Origin: Actinomadura sp. 7K507
Lineage (GTDB): Bacteria > Actinomycetota > Actinomycetes > Streptosporangiales > Streptosporangiaceae
Direction: 5' to 3'
DNA length: 33,674 bases
Assembly: GCF_004348425.1 (NCBI RefSeq)
Contig: NZ_SMKK01000091.1
Coordinates: 1 to 33,674 of the forward strand
The notes beneath the pieces were generated by a model. That model ran no database searches, was not told the DNA's origin, and saw nothing but the letters and a program-made list of their open reading frames with translations. Below are positions 7,695-16,412 of this stretch, in pieces. A program made the translations under genes and the position numbers. Position 1 is the first letter of the stretch, and every line of letters starts with the position of its first letter.

Positions 7695-8890
7695 TGCGGG
7701 CACTCGACGCCTTGGCGAAGGTCTGCGGCGATGTGCGGCGCGGTGAGCCGGCGGAGGGCGTGCTCGGTGTCGAGCCCGCTCTCGTCGCCGCGCCGAAGAA
7801 CCTGGCCGAGGCCGCCGACGTCATGCGCGTCGCCGCCGAGAACGGCCTGGCCGTCGTTCCGCGTGGGGCCGAAACCCGCCTGGACTGGGGGACGCCCCCG
7901 GAGCGGTGCGATCTGCTTGTCGACACCCACCGGCTGGACGCCCTCATCGAGCACGCCGAAGGGGACCTGGTCGCGAAGGCGGAGGCCGGGCTGCCGATGG
8001 AGCGTCTCGCCGAGAAGCTCGCGGAAGGCGGTCAGCGGCTCGCCCTCGACCTCCCCCTGCCCGGTTCCACGGTCGGCGGGACGATCGCCACGGGCGCGGC
8101 CGGCCCGCTCCGTTCGCTGTACGGGACGCCCCGCAGCCTGGTCATCGGCCTCACGATCGTCCGGGCGGACGGCCAGGTCGCGCGTTCGGGCGGCAAGGTC
8201 GTCAAGAACGTCGCCGGGTACGACCTGGGGCGCCTCTTCTGCGGCTCGTACGGGACCCTCGGCCTGATCGTGGAGGCCACCTTCCGCCTGCATCCCGTCC
8301 CCGCGGCCGTCGCGTACGTGACGTGCGCCGTGAGCGGGCCCGAGGACGCGCACGACGCCGTTCAGAGCGTCCTGCACTCCCCCGTGGCGCCCAGCGCTGT
8401 CGAGTACATCGGTCCGGGAACGGTCGCCGTCCTCCTGGAGGGCGTCCCGGACGGTGTCGCCGCGCGCGCACGGCAGACGGCGGAACTGCTCGGTGAGAAG
8501 GCCGAGGTCTCCGAGGCCGCGCCGGACGGCTGGGGGCGCTACCCGGACGGGACCACCCTCATCGACATCGCCGCCCCGCCGCCGGCCCTCCCCGGCCTCC
8601 TCACCATGCTCGGCCCGAACGTCGCAGTAACGTGGAGTGGCAGCGGGCACGGCCACGTGGGCCTCCCCGCGGAGACGCCGCCGGACGAGGTCGCCGACGT
8701 GCTCGGCCGCCTGCGGGACGTGCTGGGCGGGCATCGTGGCGGCGCCGTCGTCCGCTACACCCCCGAAGAGGTGCGCGGCGGGATCGACGTGTGGGGCCCG
8801 ATCCCGGCGCTCACGCTGATGCGGCGTGTGAAGGACCAGTTCGACCCGGATCATCGGCTGTCCCCCGGCCGTTTCGTTGGAGGCATCTGA
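7694..8890 (+). CDS. glcE: Glycolate oxidase FAD-binding subunit GlcE
   Basis: The 398-residue product is a shorter FAD-binding type 4 protein related to GlcD. It has the GlcE-type segment GSTVGGTIATGAAGPLRS followed by YGTPRSLVIG, and VKNVAGYDLGRLFCGSYGTL, but lacks the GlcD C-terminal GEHGVG motif. GlcE is needed with GlcD and GlcF for activity. The frame stays open upstream to 7592, but the ATG at 7694 overlaps the glcD stop and gives the normal family start, so I chose it. The stop (8888-8890) overlaps the glcF ATG in the same way. Confidence 0.92.
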   Translation: MRALDALAKVCGDVRRGEPAEGVLGVEPALVAAPKNLAEAADVMRVAAENGLAVVPRGAETRLDWGTPPERCDLLVDTHRLDALIEHAEGDLVAKAEAGLPMERLAEKLAEGGQRLALDLPLPGSTVGGTIATGAAGPLRSLYGTPRSLVIGLTIVRADGQVARSGGKVVKNVAGYDLGRLFCGSYGTLGLIVEATFRLHPVPAAVAYVTCAVSGPEDAHDAVQSVLHSPVAPSAVEYIGPGTVAVLLEGVPDGVAARARQTAELLGEKAEVSEAAPDGWGRYPDGTTLIDIAAPPPALPGLLTMLGPNVAVTWSGSGHGHVGLPAETPPDEVADVLGRLRDVLGGHRGGAVVRYTPEEVRGGIDVWGPIPALTLMRRVKDQFDPDHRLSPGRFVGGI

Positions 8891-10176
8891 TGAGCGCGCA
8901 AGACGACCTGCCGAAACTGCTCGGCGAGTGCGTGCACTGCGGTTTCTGCCTGCCCACGTGCCCGACGTACGTGCTGTGGGGCGAGGAGATGGACTCGCCC
9001 AGGGGGCGCATCCATCTCATGCAGCAGCACGCTGACGGGGACCCGCTCAGCGACGCGATGGTCGGGCATTTCGACGCCTGTCTCGGATGCATGGCGTGCG
9101 TGACGTCCTGCCCGTCCGGTGTGCAGTACGACCGCCTCATCGAGATGACCCGGGCGGAGGTCGAACGCGAGCACCCTCGTTCGCTCAAGGAGCGGGCCAT
9201 ACGGGAGATGGTCTTCCAGCTGTTCCCGTACAAGCGGCGGCTCCGTGCCCTGCGCGGGCCTCTGCGCGCGTACCAGAGGTCGGGGCTGGAACGGCTCGTC
9301 CGGCGTAGCGGCGTCCTGGAACGCCTATCGCCGTCGGTCGCCGCGATGGAGCGGCTGGCACCGCCCCTAGGCCGGTCGCCGAAACTGCCGGAACGGGTCG
9401 CCGCGCGTGGCGGGCACCGCGCCACGGTCGGGATGCTGACCGGCTGCGTGCAGGGCGAGTTCTTCCCGGGCGTCAACGCGGCCACCGCCCGCGTCCTGGC
9501 CCTCGAAGGCTGCGACGTCGTCATCCCGGGCGACCAGGGGTGCTGCGGGGCGCTGTCCCTGCACTCCGGACGCGAGGAGGAGGCCCGCGCCTTCGCCCGC
9601 CGGACGGTCGAGACGTTCGAGTCCGCCGACGTCATCGTGGTGAACTCCGCGGGCTGCGGGTCGGCGATGAAGGAGTACCGGGCGCTGCTGGCGGACGATC
9701 CCGCCTGGGCGCGCCGCGCCGAGGCGCTGTCGGCGAAGACCAGGGACCTCGCGGAGTTCCTCGTGGAACTCGGGCCACGCGCGGAACGGAGGCCACTTCC
9801 GGTCACGGCCGCCTACCACGACGCGTGCCACCTCTCCCACGCTCAGGGCGTCCGCGGCCAGCCCCGGGCGCTGCTGGCCGCGATCCCCGAGCTCACCGTC
9901 CGGGAGATCGCCGAACCCGACATCTGCTGCGGTTCGGCCGGAACCTATAACCTTTTCCAACCTGAGGCCGCCGGAGAACTCGGCGACCGCAAGGCGGTGA
10001 ACGTGGACGCCACGCAAGCCGAACTACTGGTCGCAGCCAACCCCGGCTGCTCCATGCAGATCGCCACCGCGCTGCGCCGGCGCGGCGCCGGCATCGCGAT
10101 CGCGCACACCGCGCAGGTGCTGGACGCCTCCCTGCGGGGAATGGGCCGCGACGCTCTCGTCGCGCGCGATTCGTAA
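8890..10176 (+). CDS. glcF: Glycolate oxidase iron-sulfur subunit GlcF
   Basis: The 428-residue product has two complete 4Fe-4S motifs: C14-x2-C17-x2-C20-x3-C24 and C64-x2-C67-x2-C70-x3-C74. Two CCG-type cysteine-rich domains follow, with CCGALSLHSG and, near the C-terminus, DACHLSHAQG and ICCGSAGTYN. GlcF carries electrons from the flavin subunits toward the membrane quinone pool. The ATG at 8890 overlaps the glcE stop. The open frame extends upstream inside glcE, but the N-terminal cluster sits close behind this ATG as expected. All predicted ligand cysteines are present, so the complex looks functional. Confidence 0.94.
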   Translation: MSAQDDLPKLLGECVHCGFCLPTCPTYVLWGEEMDSPRGRIHLMQQHADGDPLSDAMVGHFDACLGCMACVTSCPSGVQYDRLIEMTRAEVEREHPRSLKERAIREMVFQLFPYKRRLRALRGPLRAYQRSGLERLVRRSGVLERLSPSVAAMERLAPPLGRSPKLPERVAARGGHRATVGMLTGCVQGEFFPGVNAATARVLALEGCDVVIPGDQGCCGALSLHSGREEEARAFARRTVETFESADVIVVNSAGCGSAMKEYRALLADDPAWARRAEALSAKTRDLAEFLVELGPRAERRPLPVTAAYHDACHLSHAQGVRGQPRALLAAIPELTVREIAEPDICCGSAGTYNLFQPEAAGELGDRKAVNVDATQAELLVAANPGCSMQIATALRRRGAGIAIAHTAQVLDASLRGMGRDALVARDS

Positions 10177-10285
10177 CCCCGCGACCTGGACCGCCGCCGA
10201 TCCGGGCAGTCAGGTATCGTGTCCGAACGCTGAAACAAGGACGCGCTTACCGAGCCTGGAGTGGGCCCAAGGGAGCACGCACGAC

Positions 10286-11008
10286 ATGTCGAACAGCTAC
10301 CAGCCGAACCGTACGCACCGCCGGAGAAAGAAGCGCAACGCGGGCAGGATCGGGCTCGCCGGGGCCCTCACCGGAGCCGTGGGGATCGCCGCGGTGGCCG
10401 CCGCGATCGTGGTCATCCGGCCGGGCGACCCCGGCGGGGAGACGGCCGAGCCCGCGCCGGCCGGTCAGGGCAGCGCCACGGCGAAGCGGCCGTCGGTGCC
10501 GTCGCCGAACGCCGGTCCCCCGATCAACTTCACGACCCCGGAGGGCTACGGCTACAGCCTCGCCGCCGTCGAGGCCGGAACCGACCCGCAGCCGCTCCGC
10601 GCAACCCAGGCCCCGCCCTCGGGAACGACGTACGCCTACGCGGACTACGTCCTCACCAACAGCCAGCGGCGGCCCGTCCTGCTGGACTACCCCGCCGACC
10701 TGTTCATGCCGAAGGAGCAGGTCCCCTCCTCCGCACGGGAGCGGTGCATGCCGCAGGCGGGCATCCCCGACGACATGTGCACGCTCCCCAACCACAGCGA
10801 GATCACCGCCCGGGTCGACGGGGCCAAGCCGCCCATCGACGAGAACGGCAGCCTGCTGATCCCGGCCGGCGCCTCGTACGTGGTGCGGATCGCCTCCGAC
10901 CTCCCGGTCGACGAAAGCGTCTCCGCCGAAGACCTGCGGCTGTACGTATGGAACGCCCGGTACACCAGCGACCTCACGGGGGTCGAGCTCGCGTTCCCGG
11001 AGGGCTAG
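10286..11008 (+). CDS. Membrane-anchored extracellular protein of unknown function
   Basis: The 240-residue product has a basic cytoplasmic tail (HRRRKKRN at 11-18), one membrane helix (about 22-45), a Pro/Ala/Gly-rich linker to about 80 and an extracellular domain. C154 and C165 could form a disulfide. The soluble part (NFTTPEGYGYSL, then YADYVLTNSQ and later VVRIASDLPV) looks like a small beta-rich domain, but I do not recognise the family. An AAGGGAG ribosome-binding site (10269-10275) supports the ATG at 10286. A TATCGT hexamer at 10215-10220 could be its -10 box. It follows glcF by 109 bases and is probably a separate unit. Its TAG stop shares the four bases CTAG with the stop of the convergent binding-protein gene. 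Confidence 0.8.
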   Translation: MSNSYQPNRTHRRRKKRNAGRIGLAGALTGAVGIAAVAAAIVVIRPGDPGGETAEPAPAGQGSATAKRPSVPSPNAGPPINFTTPEGYGYSLAAVEAGTDPQPLRATQAPPSGTTYAYADYVLTNSQRRPVLLDYPADLFMPKEQVPSSARERCMPQAGIPDDMCTLPNHSEITARVDGAKPPIDENGSLLIPAGASYVVRIASDLPVDESVSAEDLRLYVWNARYTSDLTGVELAFPEG

Positions 11009-12681
11009 GGCGGGCTCGTGAACCCGATGTCCTGGTAGGCGGGCTCGAAGAAACCGCAGGCGCCCAGGTTGGCCAGGTTCGCCCGCGCGGCGACGAGCTG
11101 GGGACGCTGGTACAGCGGCAAGACCGCCGCCTGGTCCCAGATGAGCCGGTCGGCTCTGTTCACGAGGTCGTGAACCCTCGATGGGTCGATTTCCGTGATG
11201 GCACGATCCATGGCCGTGTCGATGGCCTCGCTGCCGATGCGGGAGTAGTTCTGCTGGATGCGGTCACCGTGCGGCCTCGCGAAGACCGATTTCATCGTCG
11301 ACACCGGAAACGAGGTGCCCAGCCAGGAGAACGGGACGATGTCGAAGTCGCCCGGCGTCACGTGGCGGCTGAACGCGTCGTCGGCCGGAACGGGCTCGAT
11401 GTCCACCCGGACACCGATGCGGTCGAGCAGTGCCCGTGCCAGTTCCCCTTCCCGCTTGCTGATGGGGACCCCGGACGGGACGACGAAACGCAGCGCGAGT
11501 GTCCGTCCGCCCTTGGCCCGGTACTTGCCGCGCTGCCTCCAGCCCGCCTCGTCCAGGAGCCGCCTCGCGCGGCCCGGGTCGTACTCGCCGAGCCCACCTG
11601 AGTTGTCCTGGTAACCGTTCTGGGTGTTGACGTAAAAGTGGTTGCCGAGTGTCTGCACGGGCACCCCCAGGCCGGACAGGTCGGATCGGGCGATGGCGCG
11701 CCGGTCGATGCCGAGCATGACCGCCTGCCGGACCCGCGTGTCGGACAGGACGGGCGAGGCCGCGTTCAGCGTGAAATGGCGCCAGTCCGGGCCGCCCGCC
11801 CGGCGCACGGAGGCGCCGGGCACTCCCTGGACGCGGCGCAGCGCGCCCGCGTCGAGGCCGATGTCCATGAGGTCGATCTCGCCGTTGGCGAACGCGCCGG
11901 GGGTGGCGCCGGGGTCCATCGCGCGGTAGACGATCCGGTCGAGTTTCGCGGGCCGCCCCCACCAGGCGGGGTCCCGGACCAGGGTGACGGTCTTGGCCGT
12001 CCGGTCGATCTCCTGGACTTTGAACGGACCGGCGGTGCCGCGCAGGCGGTTCGTCCACCCGGTGTTGAACGCGCGTGGACCGGAGTACGCGGTGGCCGGG
12101 TAGAGCGGGCTGAACAGGCTGCGCCAGTCCGCGTACGTCCCGTCGAAGGTCACTTTGACCACGTGCTCGCCGGTGCCTCGTTCGATGCGCTTGATGCGGC
12201 GGTAACCGGTGACGGCGGAAACCTCGTAGCGCGGGTCGCGTCCAGAGAGCGCGCGGGCCTGGGCCACGAAGTCGGCGTATCCGATGGGCCGCCCGTCCGA
12301 CCACTTGGCTCGTGGGTTGAGCCGGTACGTGACGGTCTGGCCGCCCTCGGTGCGCTCCAGCGTGGCCGACCGGAGATATTCGGGGACGGGACGCGGAAGA
12401 GCCCGCTCATCGGCCCGCATCAGATGGGGCAGGACGCCCTGGATGACGCGCTCGACCGCCCCTGTGGTGCCGTTGACGTGGTGGAAGTTCCACTGGGATG
12501 GGAATTCCGGCAGCGGCCAGCGCAGCGTCCCGCCGTCCACGACACGGTGACGCGGGGCGGGATTGACGTCGGACGCGGGCAGCCGTCCCGATGCACGGGT
12601 GCTCGACTCCCCCGGCCCACTGCATCCGGCCGCGGTCAGCGACGCGGCGGCAAGGAGGGCCGTCCCGATGATCCGTTTCAT
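11005..12681 (-). CDS. ABC transporter substrate-binding lipoprotein, family 5 (peptide/nickel type)
   Basis: The 558-residue product begins with a lipoprotein signal (MKRIIGTALLAAASLTAAGC, lipidated C20) and continues as a family 5 solute-binding protein. Landmarks are GTLRWPLPEFPSQWN, YRLNPRAKWSDGRPI with YADF, LRGTAGPFKVQEID and VRQAVMLGIDR. It would capture an oligopeptide or similar ligand outside the cell. The open frame extends upstream to 12843, but the ATG at 12681 gives the signal peptide and overlaps the stop of the ATPase gene by ATGA. It is the last gene of a four-gene minus-strand operon, whereas the binding protein is often first. Actual ligand unknown. Confidence 0.93.
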   Translation of the reverse strand: MKRIIGTALLAAASLTAAGCSGPGESSTRASGRLPASDVNPAPRHRVVDGGTLRWPLPEFPSQWNFHHVNGTTGAVERVIQGVLPHLMRADERALPRPVPEYLRSATLERTEGGQTVTYRLNPRAKWSDGRPIGYADFVAQARALSGRDPRYEVSAVTGYRRIKRIERGTGEHVVKVTFDGTYADWRSLFSPLYPATAYSGPRAFNTGWTNRLRGTAGPFKVQEIDRTAKTVTLVRDPAWWGRPAKLDRIVYRAMDPGATPGAFANGEIDLMDIGLDAGALRRVQGVPGASVRRAGGPDWRHFTLNAASPVLSDTRVRQAVMLGIDRRAIARSDLSGLGVPVQTLGNHFYVNTQNGYQDNSGGLGEYDPGRARRLLDEAGWRQRGKYRAKGGRTLALRFVVPSGVPISKREGELARALLDRIGVRVDIEPVPADDAFSRHVTPGDFDIVPFSWLGTSFPVSTMKSVFARPHGDRIQQNYSRIGSEAIDTAMDRAITEIDPSRVHDLVNRADRLIWDQAAVLPLYQRPQLVAARANLANLGACGFFEPAYQDIGFTSPP

Positions 12682-14516
12682 CGTTCGTCCCCGGTCTCGC
12701 CGAAAGGATGGTGACAGGCGACCGCTTGGTCGGCTTCCTCCCAAGGCCGGACGGGGCGGGATTCCGGATCGTGTTCTTCGCACAGGGCTCCCTCGGCGGC
12801 GGTGAGCGTGACGTAGCGCGGGCAACGGGCACGGAAACGGCACCCGGCAGGCAGGGACAGGGGGTCGGGTGGGTCTCCCCGCAGAAGGACACGGTGGCGA
12901 CGCCGTTCCAGACCTGGATCCGGAGACGGGACAGCGTCCAGCAATGCGCGCGTGTACGGGTGGGCGGGCGCGTCGTACACGTGGCCGGCAGCCCCGATCT
13001 CGACGATGCGCCCCAGGTACATGACGGCGACCCGGTCGGCGAAGGCGCGGACGACGGCGAGGTCATGCGCGACGAGCAAGTACGCGATGCCGAGCCGCTT
13101 GCGCAGACGCTCCAGCAGCCCCATCACATCGGCCCGCGCGGAAACGTCCAAGGCCGCGACGGGCTCGTCCAGGAGCAACAGCCGCGGCTCCAAGGCCAGC
13201 GCTCTGGCGATGCCCACACGCTGCCTTTGCCCGCCCGAGAGACCGTGGGGGTGACACCGGGCATGACCCGGCTCCAAGCCCACCAGCTCCATCAGCTCCC
13301 TGACCCGGCCCCTCGCCCGTGACCTGGGCACACCGTGCGTGGTCAGCGGTTCGGCGAGGATGTCGGCCACCCGCATCCGCGGGTTCAGTGACGAGAAGGG
13401 GTCCTGGAACACCACCTGGACATCCCGCCGCAGGTACTTCCGGCGGGTGGCGCGCAGGTCGGCGGTGTCCTGGCCGAAGACGGCGACGCGTCCCCCTTGC
13501 GGGCGCGACAGCCGGAGGATCTCCAGCAGGGCCGTGGTCTTGCCGCACCCCGACTCCCCCACCAGCGCCAGGGTCTCGCCCTCCCGGACGTCGAACCCGA
13601 TGCCGTCCACGGCACGGATCGTCCCCGCCCGGCGCCGCAGCAGCGTCCCCGCGTAGAGCGGATGGTGGCGGACGAGACCGTCCACTTCCAGGACGGCGGG
13701 ACGCTCCGGCCTGTCCCGGCGTGCCGGACGTGCCGGACGTGCCGGCGACTCGCCGATACGGGGGATCGACCGCAACAACCCGCTCGTGACCGTTGTCCCT
13801 GGGCGACCGTAGATCTGCTCCACCGGCCCCGACTCCACGACGCGTCCCGCGTGCATTACCGCGACCCGGTCGGCGAACTCCGCGACGACGCCCAGGTCGT
13901 GGCTGATCAGCACGATCGCGGCGCCGGTGGCCTCCTTCGCGACCCGCAGCACGTCCAGGACCTGCGCTTGGACGGTCACGTCCAGCGCGGTCGCCGGCTC
14001 GTCCGCGATGATCGCGACCGGGTCGTTGGCGATCGCCATGGCGATCATCACGCGCTGCCGCATCCCGCCGGAGAACTCGTGCGGGTACGCGCGAACCCGC
14101 CGCTCCGCCCCGGCGATCCCGACCAGATCCAGCAACGCGACGGCACGGGCACGCGCATCCGCACGTGTGGCCCCGGAGTGGACCCGGACGGTCTCGGCGA
14201 TCTGGTCGCCGACCGTGAGCACGGGGGTAAGCGCCGACAGCGGATCCTGGAAGACCATCGACAGGTCCTTGCCGCGCACCCGCGACAGCTGGGCGTCCGT
14301 CCGTCCGAGCAACTCCTCCCCGCGCAACCGCACCGAGCCCGCCGACCGGGCGTTCTCCGGCAGGAGCCCCATCACGGCGAGCGCAAGGGCGGTCTTGCCG
14401 GAACCCGATTCTCCGACGACTCCGAGCACCTCACCCGTCCCGACGGTGAGGCTCACCCCTCGCACGGCCCGCACATCGGGTGCGTATCGAACGGCCAGAT
14501 CCGTGACCCGCAGCAC
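12678..14516 (-). CDS. Fused double ATPase of a peptide-type ABC transporter (DppD-DppF-like)
   Basis: The 612-residue product contains two complete nucleotide-binding domains. The first (about 1-250) has Walker A GESGSGKT (35-42), signature SGGMRQR (149-155), Walker B ending ADEP (171-174) and the H-loop His206. The second (about 275-600) has GESGCGKTT (320-328), LSGGQRQR (426-433) and LLLLDEP (446-452), plus the C-terminal GCRFRARCP segment of oligopeptide ATPases. The linker holds a short PAR repeat. The frame is open upstream inside the permease gene. I chose the GTG at 14516, just after the permease stop and nine bases after GGGGCGG; a TTG at 14522 overlapping the stop is the alternative. 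It powers the two adjacent permeases. Confidence 0.93.
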   Translation of the reverse strand: MLRVTDLAVRYAPDVRAVRGVSLTVGTGEVLGVVGESGSGKTALALAVMGLLPENARSAGSVRLRGEELLGRTDAQLSRVRGKDLSMVFQDPLSALTPVLTVGDQIAETVRVHSGATRADARARAVALLDLVGIAGAERRVRAYPHEFSGGMRQRVMIAMAIANDPVAIIADEPATALDVTVQAQVLDVLRVAKEATGAAIVLISHDLGVVAEFADRVAVMHAGRVVESGPVEQIYGRPGTTVTSGLLRSIPRIGESPARPARPARRDRPERPAVLEVDGLVRHHPLYAGTLLRRRAGTIRAVDGIGFDVREGETLALVGESGCGKTTALLEILRLSRPQGGRVAVFGQDTADLRATRRKYLRRDVQVVFQDPFSSLNPRMRVADILAEPLTTHGVPRSRARGRVRELMELVGLEPGHARCHPHGLSGGQRQRVGIARALALEPRLLLLDEPVAALDVSARADVMGLLERLRKRLGIAYLLVAHDLAVVRAFADRVAVMYLGRIVEIGAAGHVYDAPAHPYTRALLDAVPSPDPGLERRRHRVLLRGDPPDPLSLPAGCRFRARCPRYVTLTAAEGALCEEHDPESRPVRPWEEADQAVACHHPFGETGDER

Positions 14517-14518
14517 GC

Positions 14519-15337
14519 TCAACGTCCGCCCCGGGCCGGATCGAGGACGTCGCGCAGCCCGTCGCCGACGAGGTTCACCGCGAGGACGATGGCGGCGAGC
14601 GTCCCGGCGGCGGCCCCGAACGTCCACGCACCGGCGGCCTGGCCTTCGGCGATCAGTGTGCCGAGCGACACGTCCGGCGGCCGCACGCCGAGCCCGAGGT
14701 AGGACAGCCCGCTCTCCGCGGTGATCGCGACGCCGACGTTCAGGCTCGCGTCCACGGCCAGCAGCGACGCCAGCTGCGGCAGGACATGCCGGACGATCAC
14801 GCGCGGCGCGCTCACCCCGAGGTAGCGCGCGGCCAGCACGTGCTCGCGCCGGCGCAGCGAGATCGTCATGGCCCGCACCGTCCGCGCCGTGAGCATCCAC
14901 ATGAACGCGGCCAGCAGCGGCACGAGCACCGGCGCGCCCCCGGGCAGCCGCGGCGCCAGCACGGCGACGACCAGGAAGGACGGCAGCACCAGCAGCAGGT
15001 CGGTGCCCCACATCAGGGTCGCGTCGAGCCTGCCGCCCGCGTAGCCCGCGACGGTGCCGGCGACGGCGGCGAGCGCGGTCGCGATCAGCGCGGCGGGCAC
15101 ACCGATCAGCAGCGACTTCCGCGCGCCGCGCAGCGTGAGAGCGAGCACGTCCCGCCCGCTCGGCGTCGTGCCGAGCCAGTGCCGCGCGGACGGCCCCTCC
15201 CCGAACGCCGCGAAGTCCGTGTCGTCCCAGCTCCAGGGCGCCACGAGCGGCCCGCCGAACACCAACGCGAACACCAGGGCGAGCAGCGCCGGCCCCGCGA
15301 CGGCCCGCCGGCTCCGCGCCACCCGCCCGGCGATCAC
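14519..15337 (-). CDS. ABC transporter permease, DppC-like
   Basis: The 272-residue product is a binding-protein-dependent permease of the DppC/OppC group. An N-terminal helix (PALLALVFALVF) is followed by the periplasmic segment HWLGTTPSGRDVLALTLRGA, then five more predicted helices. The EAA loop is at EHVLAARYLGVSAPRVIVRH. The GTG at 15337 overlaps the stop of the upstream permease (GTGA). The frame continues open upstream, but only inside that permease gene. It pairs with the DppB-like protein in the membrane and is driven by the fused ATPase. Confidence 0.9.
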   Translation of the reverse strand: MIAGRVARSRRAVAGPALLALVFALVFGGPLVAPWSWDDTDFAAFGEGPSARHWLGTTPSGRDVLALTLRGARKSLLIGVPAALIATALAAVAGTVAGYAGGRLDATLMWGTDLLLVLPSFLVVAVLAPRLPGGAPVLVPLLAAFMWMLTARTVRAMTISLRRREHVLAARYLGVSAPRVIVRHVLPQLASLLAVDASLNVGVAITAESGLSYLGLGVRPPDVSLGTLIAEGQAAGAWTFGAAAGTLAAIVLAVNLVGDGLRDVLDPARGGR

Positions 15338-16320
15338 GCCGCGCGCCTGACGCGGGGGTCGAGGACGCCGTGCAGCACGTCGGAGAGCAGCCCGGCCAGC
15401 AGCACCCCGCACACGGAGACGCACCCGATCGCCGCGACCGCGTTGACGTCGCCGCGCGCCACGGAGTCGACCAGCCACTCCCCGACCCCGTGCCAGCCGA
15501 AGATCTTCTCGGTGAAGACCGCGCCGAGGAGCAGCAGTCCGGCCGTGTAGGAGGCGTAGGCGGTCATCGGGACCAGCGCGGTGCGCAGCCCGTGGCGCAG
15601 CAGGGCGCTCCGCCGCCGCAGCCCCCTGGCACGGGCGGTGCGCACGAAGTCGGAGTGCAGGACGTCCAGCATCATGGCGCGCTGGTACCGGCAGTAGACG
15701 GCGAGCTGCGCGAGCGCGATCGTGGCCGTCGGCAGCAGCAGATGCCGTGCCCGGTCGGCGAGCGCGCCGACCGCGCCGCCGGACGTCCCCGGCGTGGATT
15801 CCCCGACCCACACGAAGACCCGCACGCCCAGCACATCGTTCGCCTTGCCCGCGGCGGCCTGTAACAGCACCGCCAGCACGAACACCGGGACGGCAGGCAG
15901 CAGGGACGATCCGAGCGTGATGAGCCGGTCGGCCGCCCGCCCGCGCCGTGCCGCCGCACAGGCGCCGAGGATGACGCCGAGCACGCATCCCAGGACCGCG
16001 CCCGTGAGGACCAGCCGCAGGCTCACACCGAGCCGCCGCGCGAGTTCGGCGTTGACCGGCTCGCCGTCGCGGGTGCGCCCGAGATCACCGCGCAGGACAC
16101 CCCCGGCCCAGGTCAGGTACCGGTCGGCCAGGGGCGTCCGGTCGTTGAGGTTGAGGGCGCTGAGCCGGGCGTCGATGACGGCCTCGGGCGGGCGGGGCGC
16201 GCGTTCCTCGTAGCCGGCGCGCGGATCGAGCGCCACGGCGGCGAGCAGGTAGGCGAGGCTCCCGGCCAGGACGGCCGGGACCAGGCGGTTCGCCAGCCGG
16301 CGCAGCAGGAACGCCGCCAT
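15334..16320 (-). CDS. ABC transporter permease, DppB-like
   Basis: The 328-residue product is the DppB/OppB partner. It starts with MAAFLLRRLANRLVPAVLAG, has the large first extracytoplasmic loop of this family and about six helices, with the EAA loop at SDFVRTARARGLRRRSALLR. An ATG at 16353 is in frame, but the ATG at 16320 is preceded by GGAGGAGG at good spacing and gives the usual N-terminus. It is the first gene of the four-gene operon. A TAGCAT hexamer lies 36 bases upstream. Confidence 0.9.
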   Translation of the reverse strand: MAAFLLRRLANRLVPAVLAGSLAYLLAAVALDPRAGYEERAPRPPEAVIDARLSALNLNDRTPLADRYLTWAGGVLRGDLGRTRDGEPVNAELARRLGVSLRLVLTGAVLGCVLGVILGACAAARRGRAADRLITLGSSLLPAVPVFVLAVLLQAAAGKANDVLGVRVFVWVGESTPGTSGGAVGALADRARHLLLPTATIALAQLAVYCRYQRAMMLDVLHSDFVRTARARGLRRRSALLRHGLRTALVPMTAYASYTAGLLLLGAVFTEKIFGWHGVGEWLVDSVARGDVNAVAAIGCVSVCGVLLAGLLSDVLHGVLDPRVRRAA

Positions 16321-16356
16321 CCCCCTCCTCCGGGCCGCCCAACACGGAAGCACAGA

Positions 16357-16362
16357 ATGCTA
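16357..16362 (-). promoter_or_regulatory. Possible -10 box of the peptide-transporter operon
   Basis: On the minus strand TAGCAT fits the TANNNT pattern and lies 36 bases before the dppB-like ATG in a locally AT-richer stretch. I see no good -35 partner at 16-19 bases, so this is tentative. Confidence 0.25.
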
Positions 16363-16412
16363 CCGGCCGATTACACACAGCGGCGGGAAAAGCCCGGAGT
16401 TGGCGCTCGATG

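Noticed and set aside
4329..7703. 1124-codon minus-strand open frame
   Set aside because: It lies opposite aceB and glcD, which have clear family motifs, and its own product is low-complexity.
13719..13746. 9-base repeat inside the fused ATPase gene
   Set aside because: It only encodes a short PAR-type linker between the two ATPase domains and needs no further explanation.
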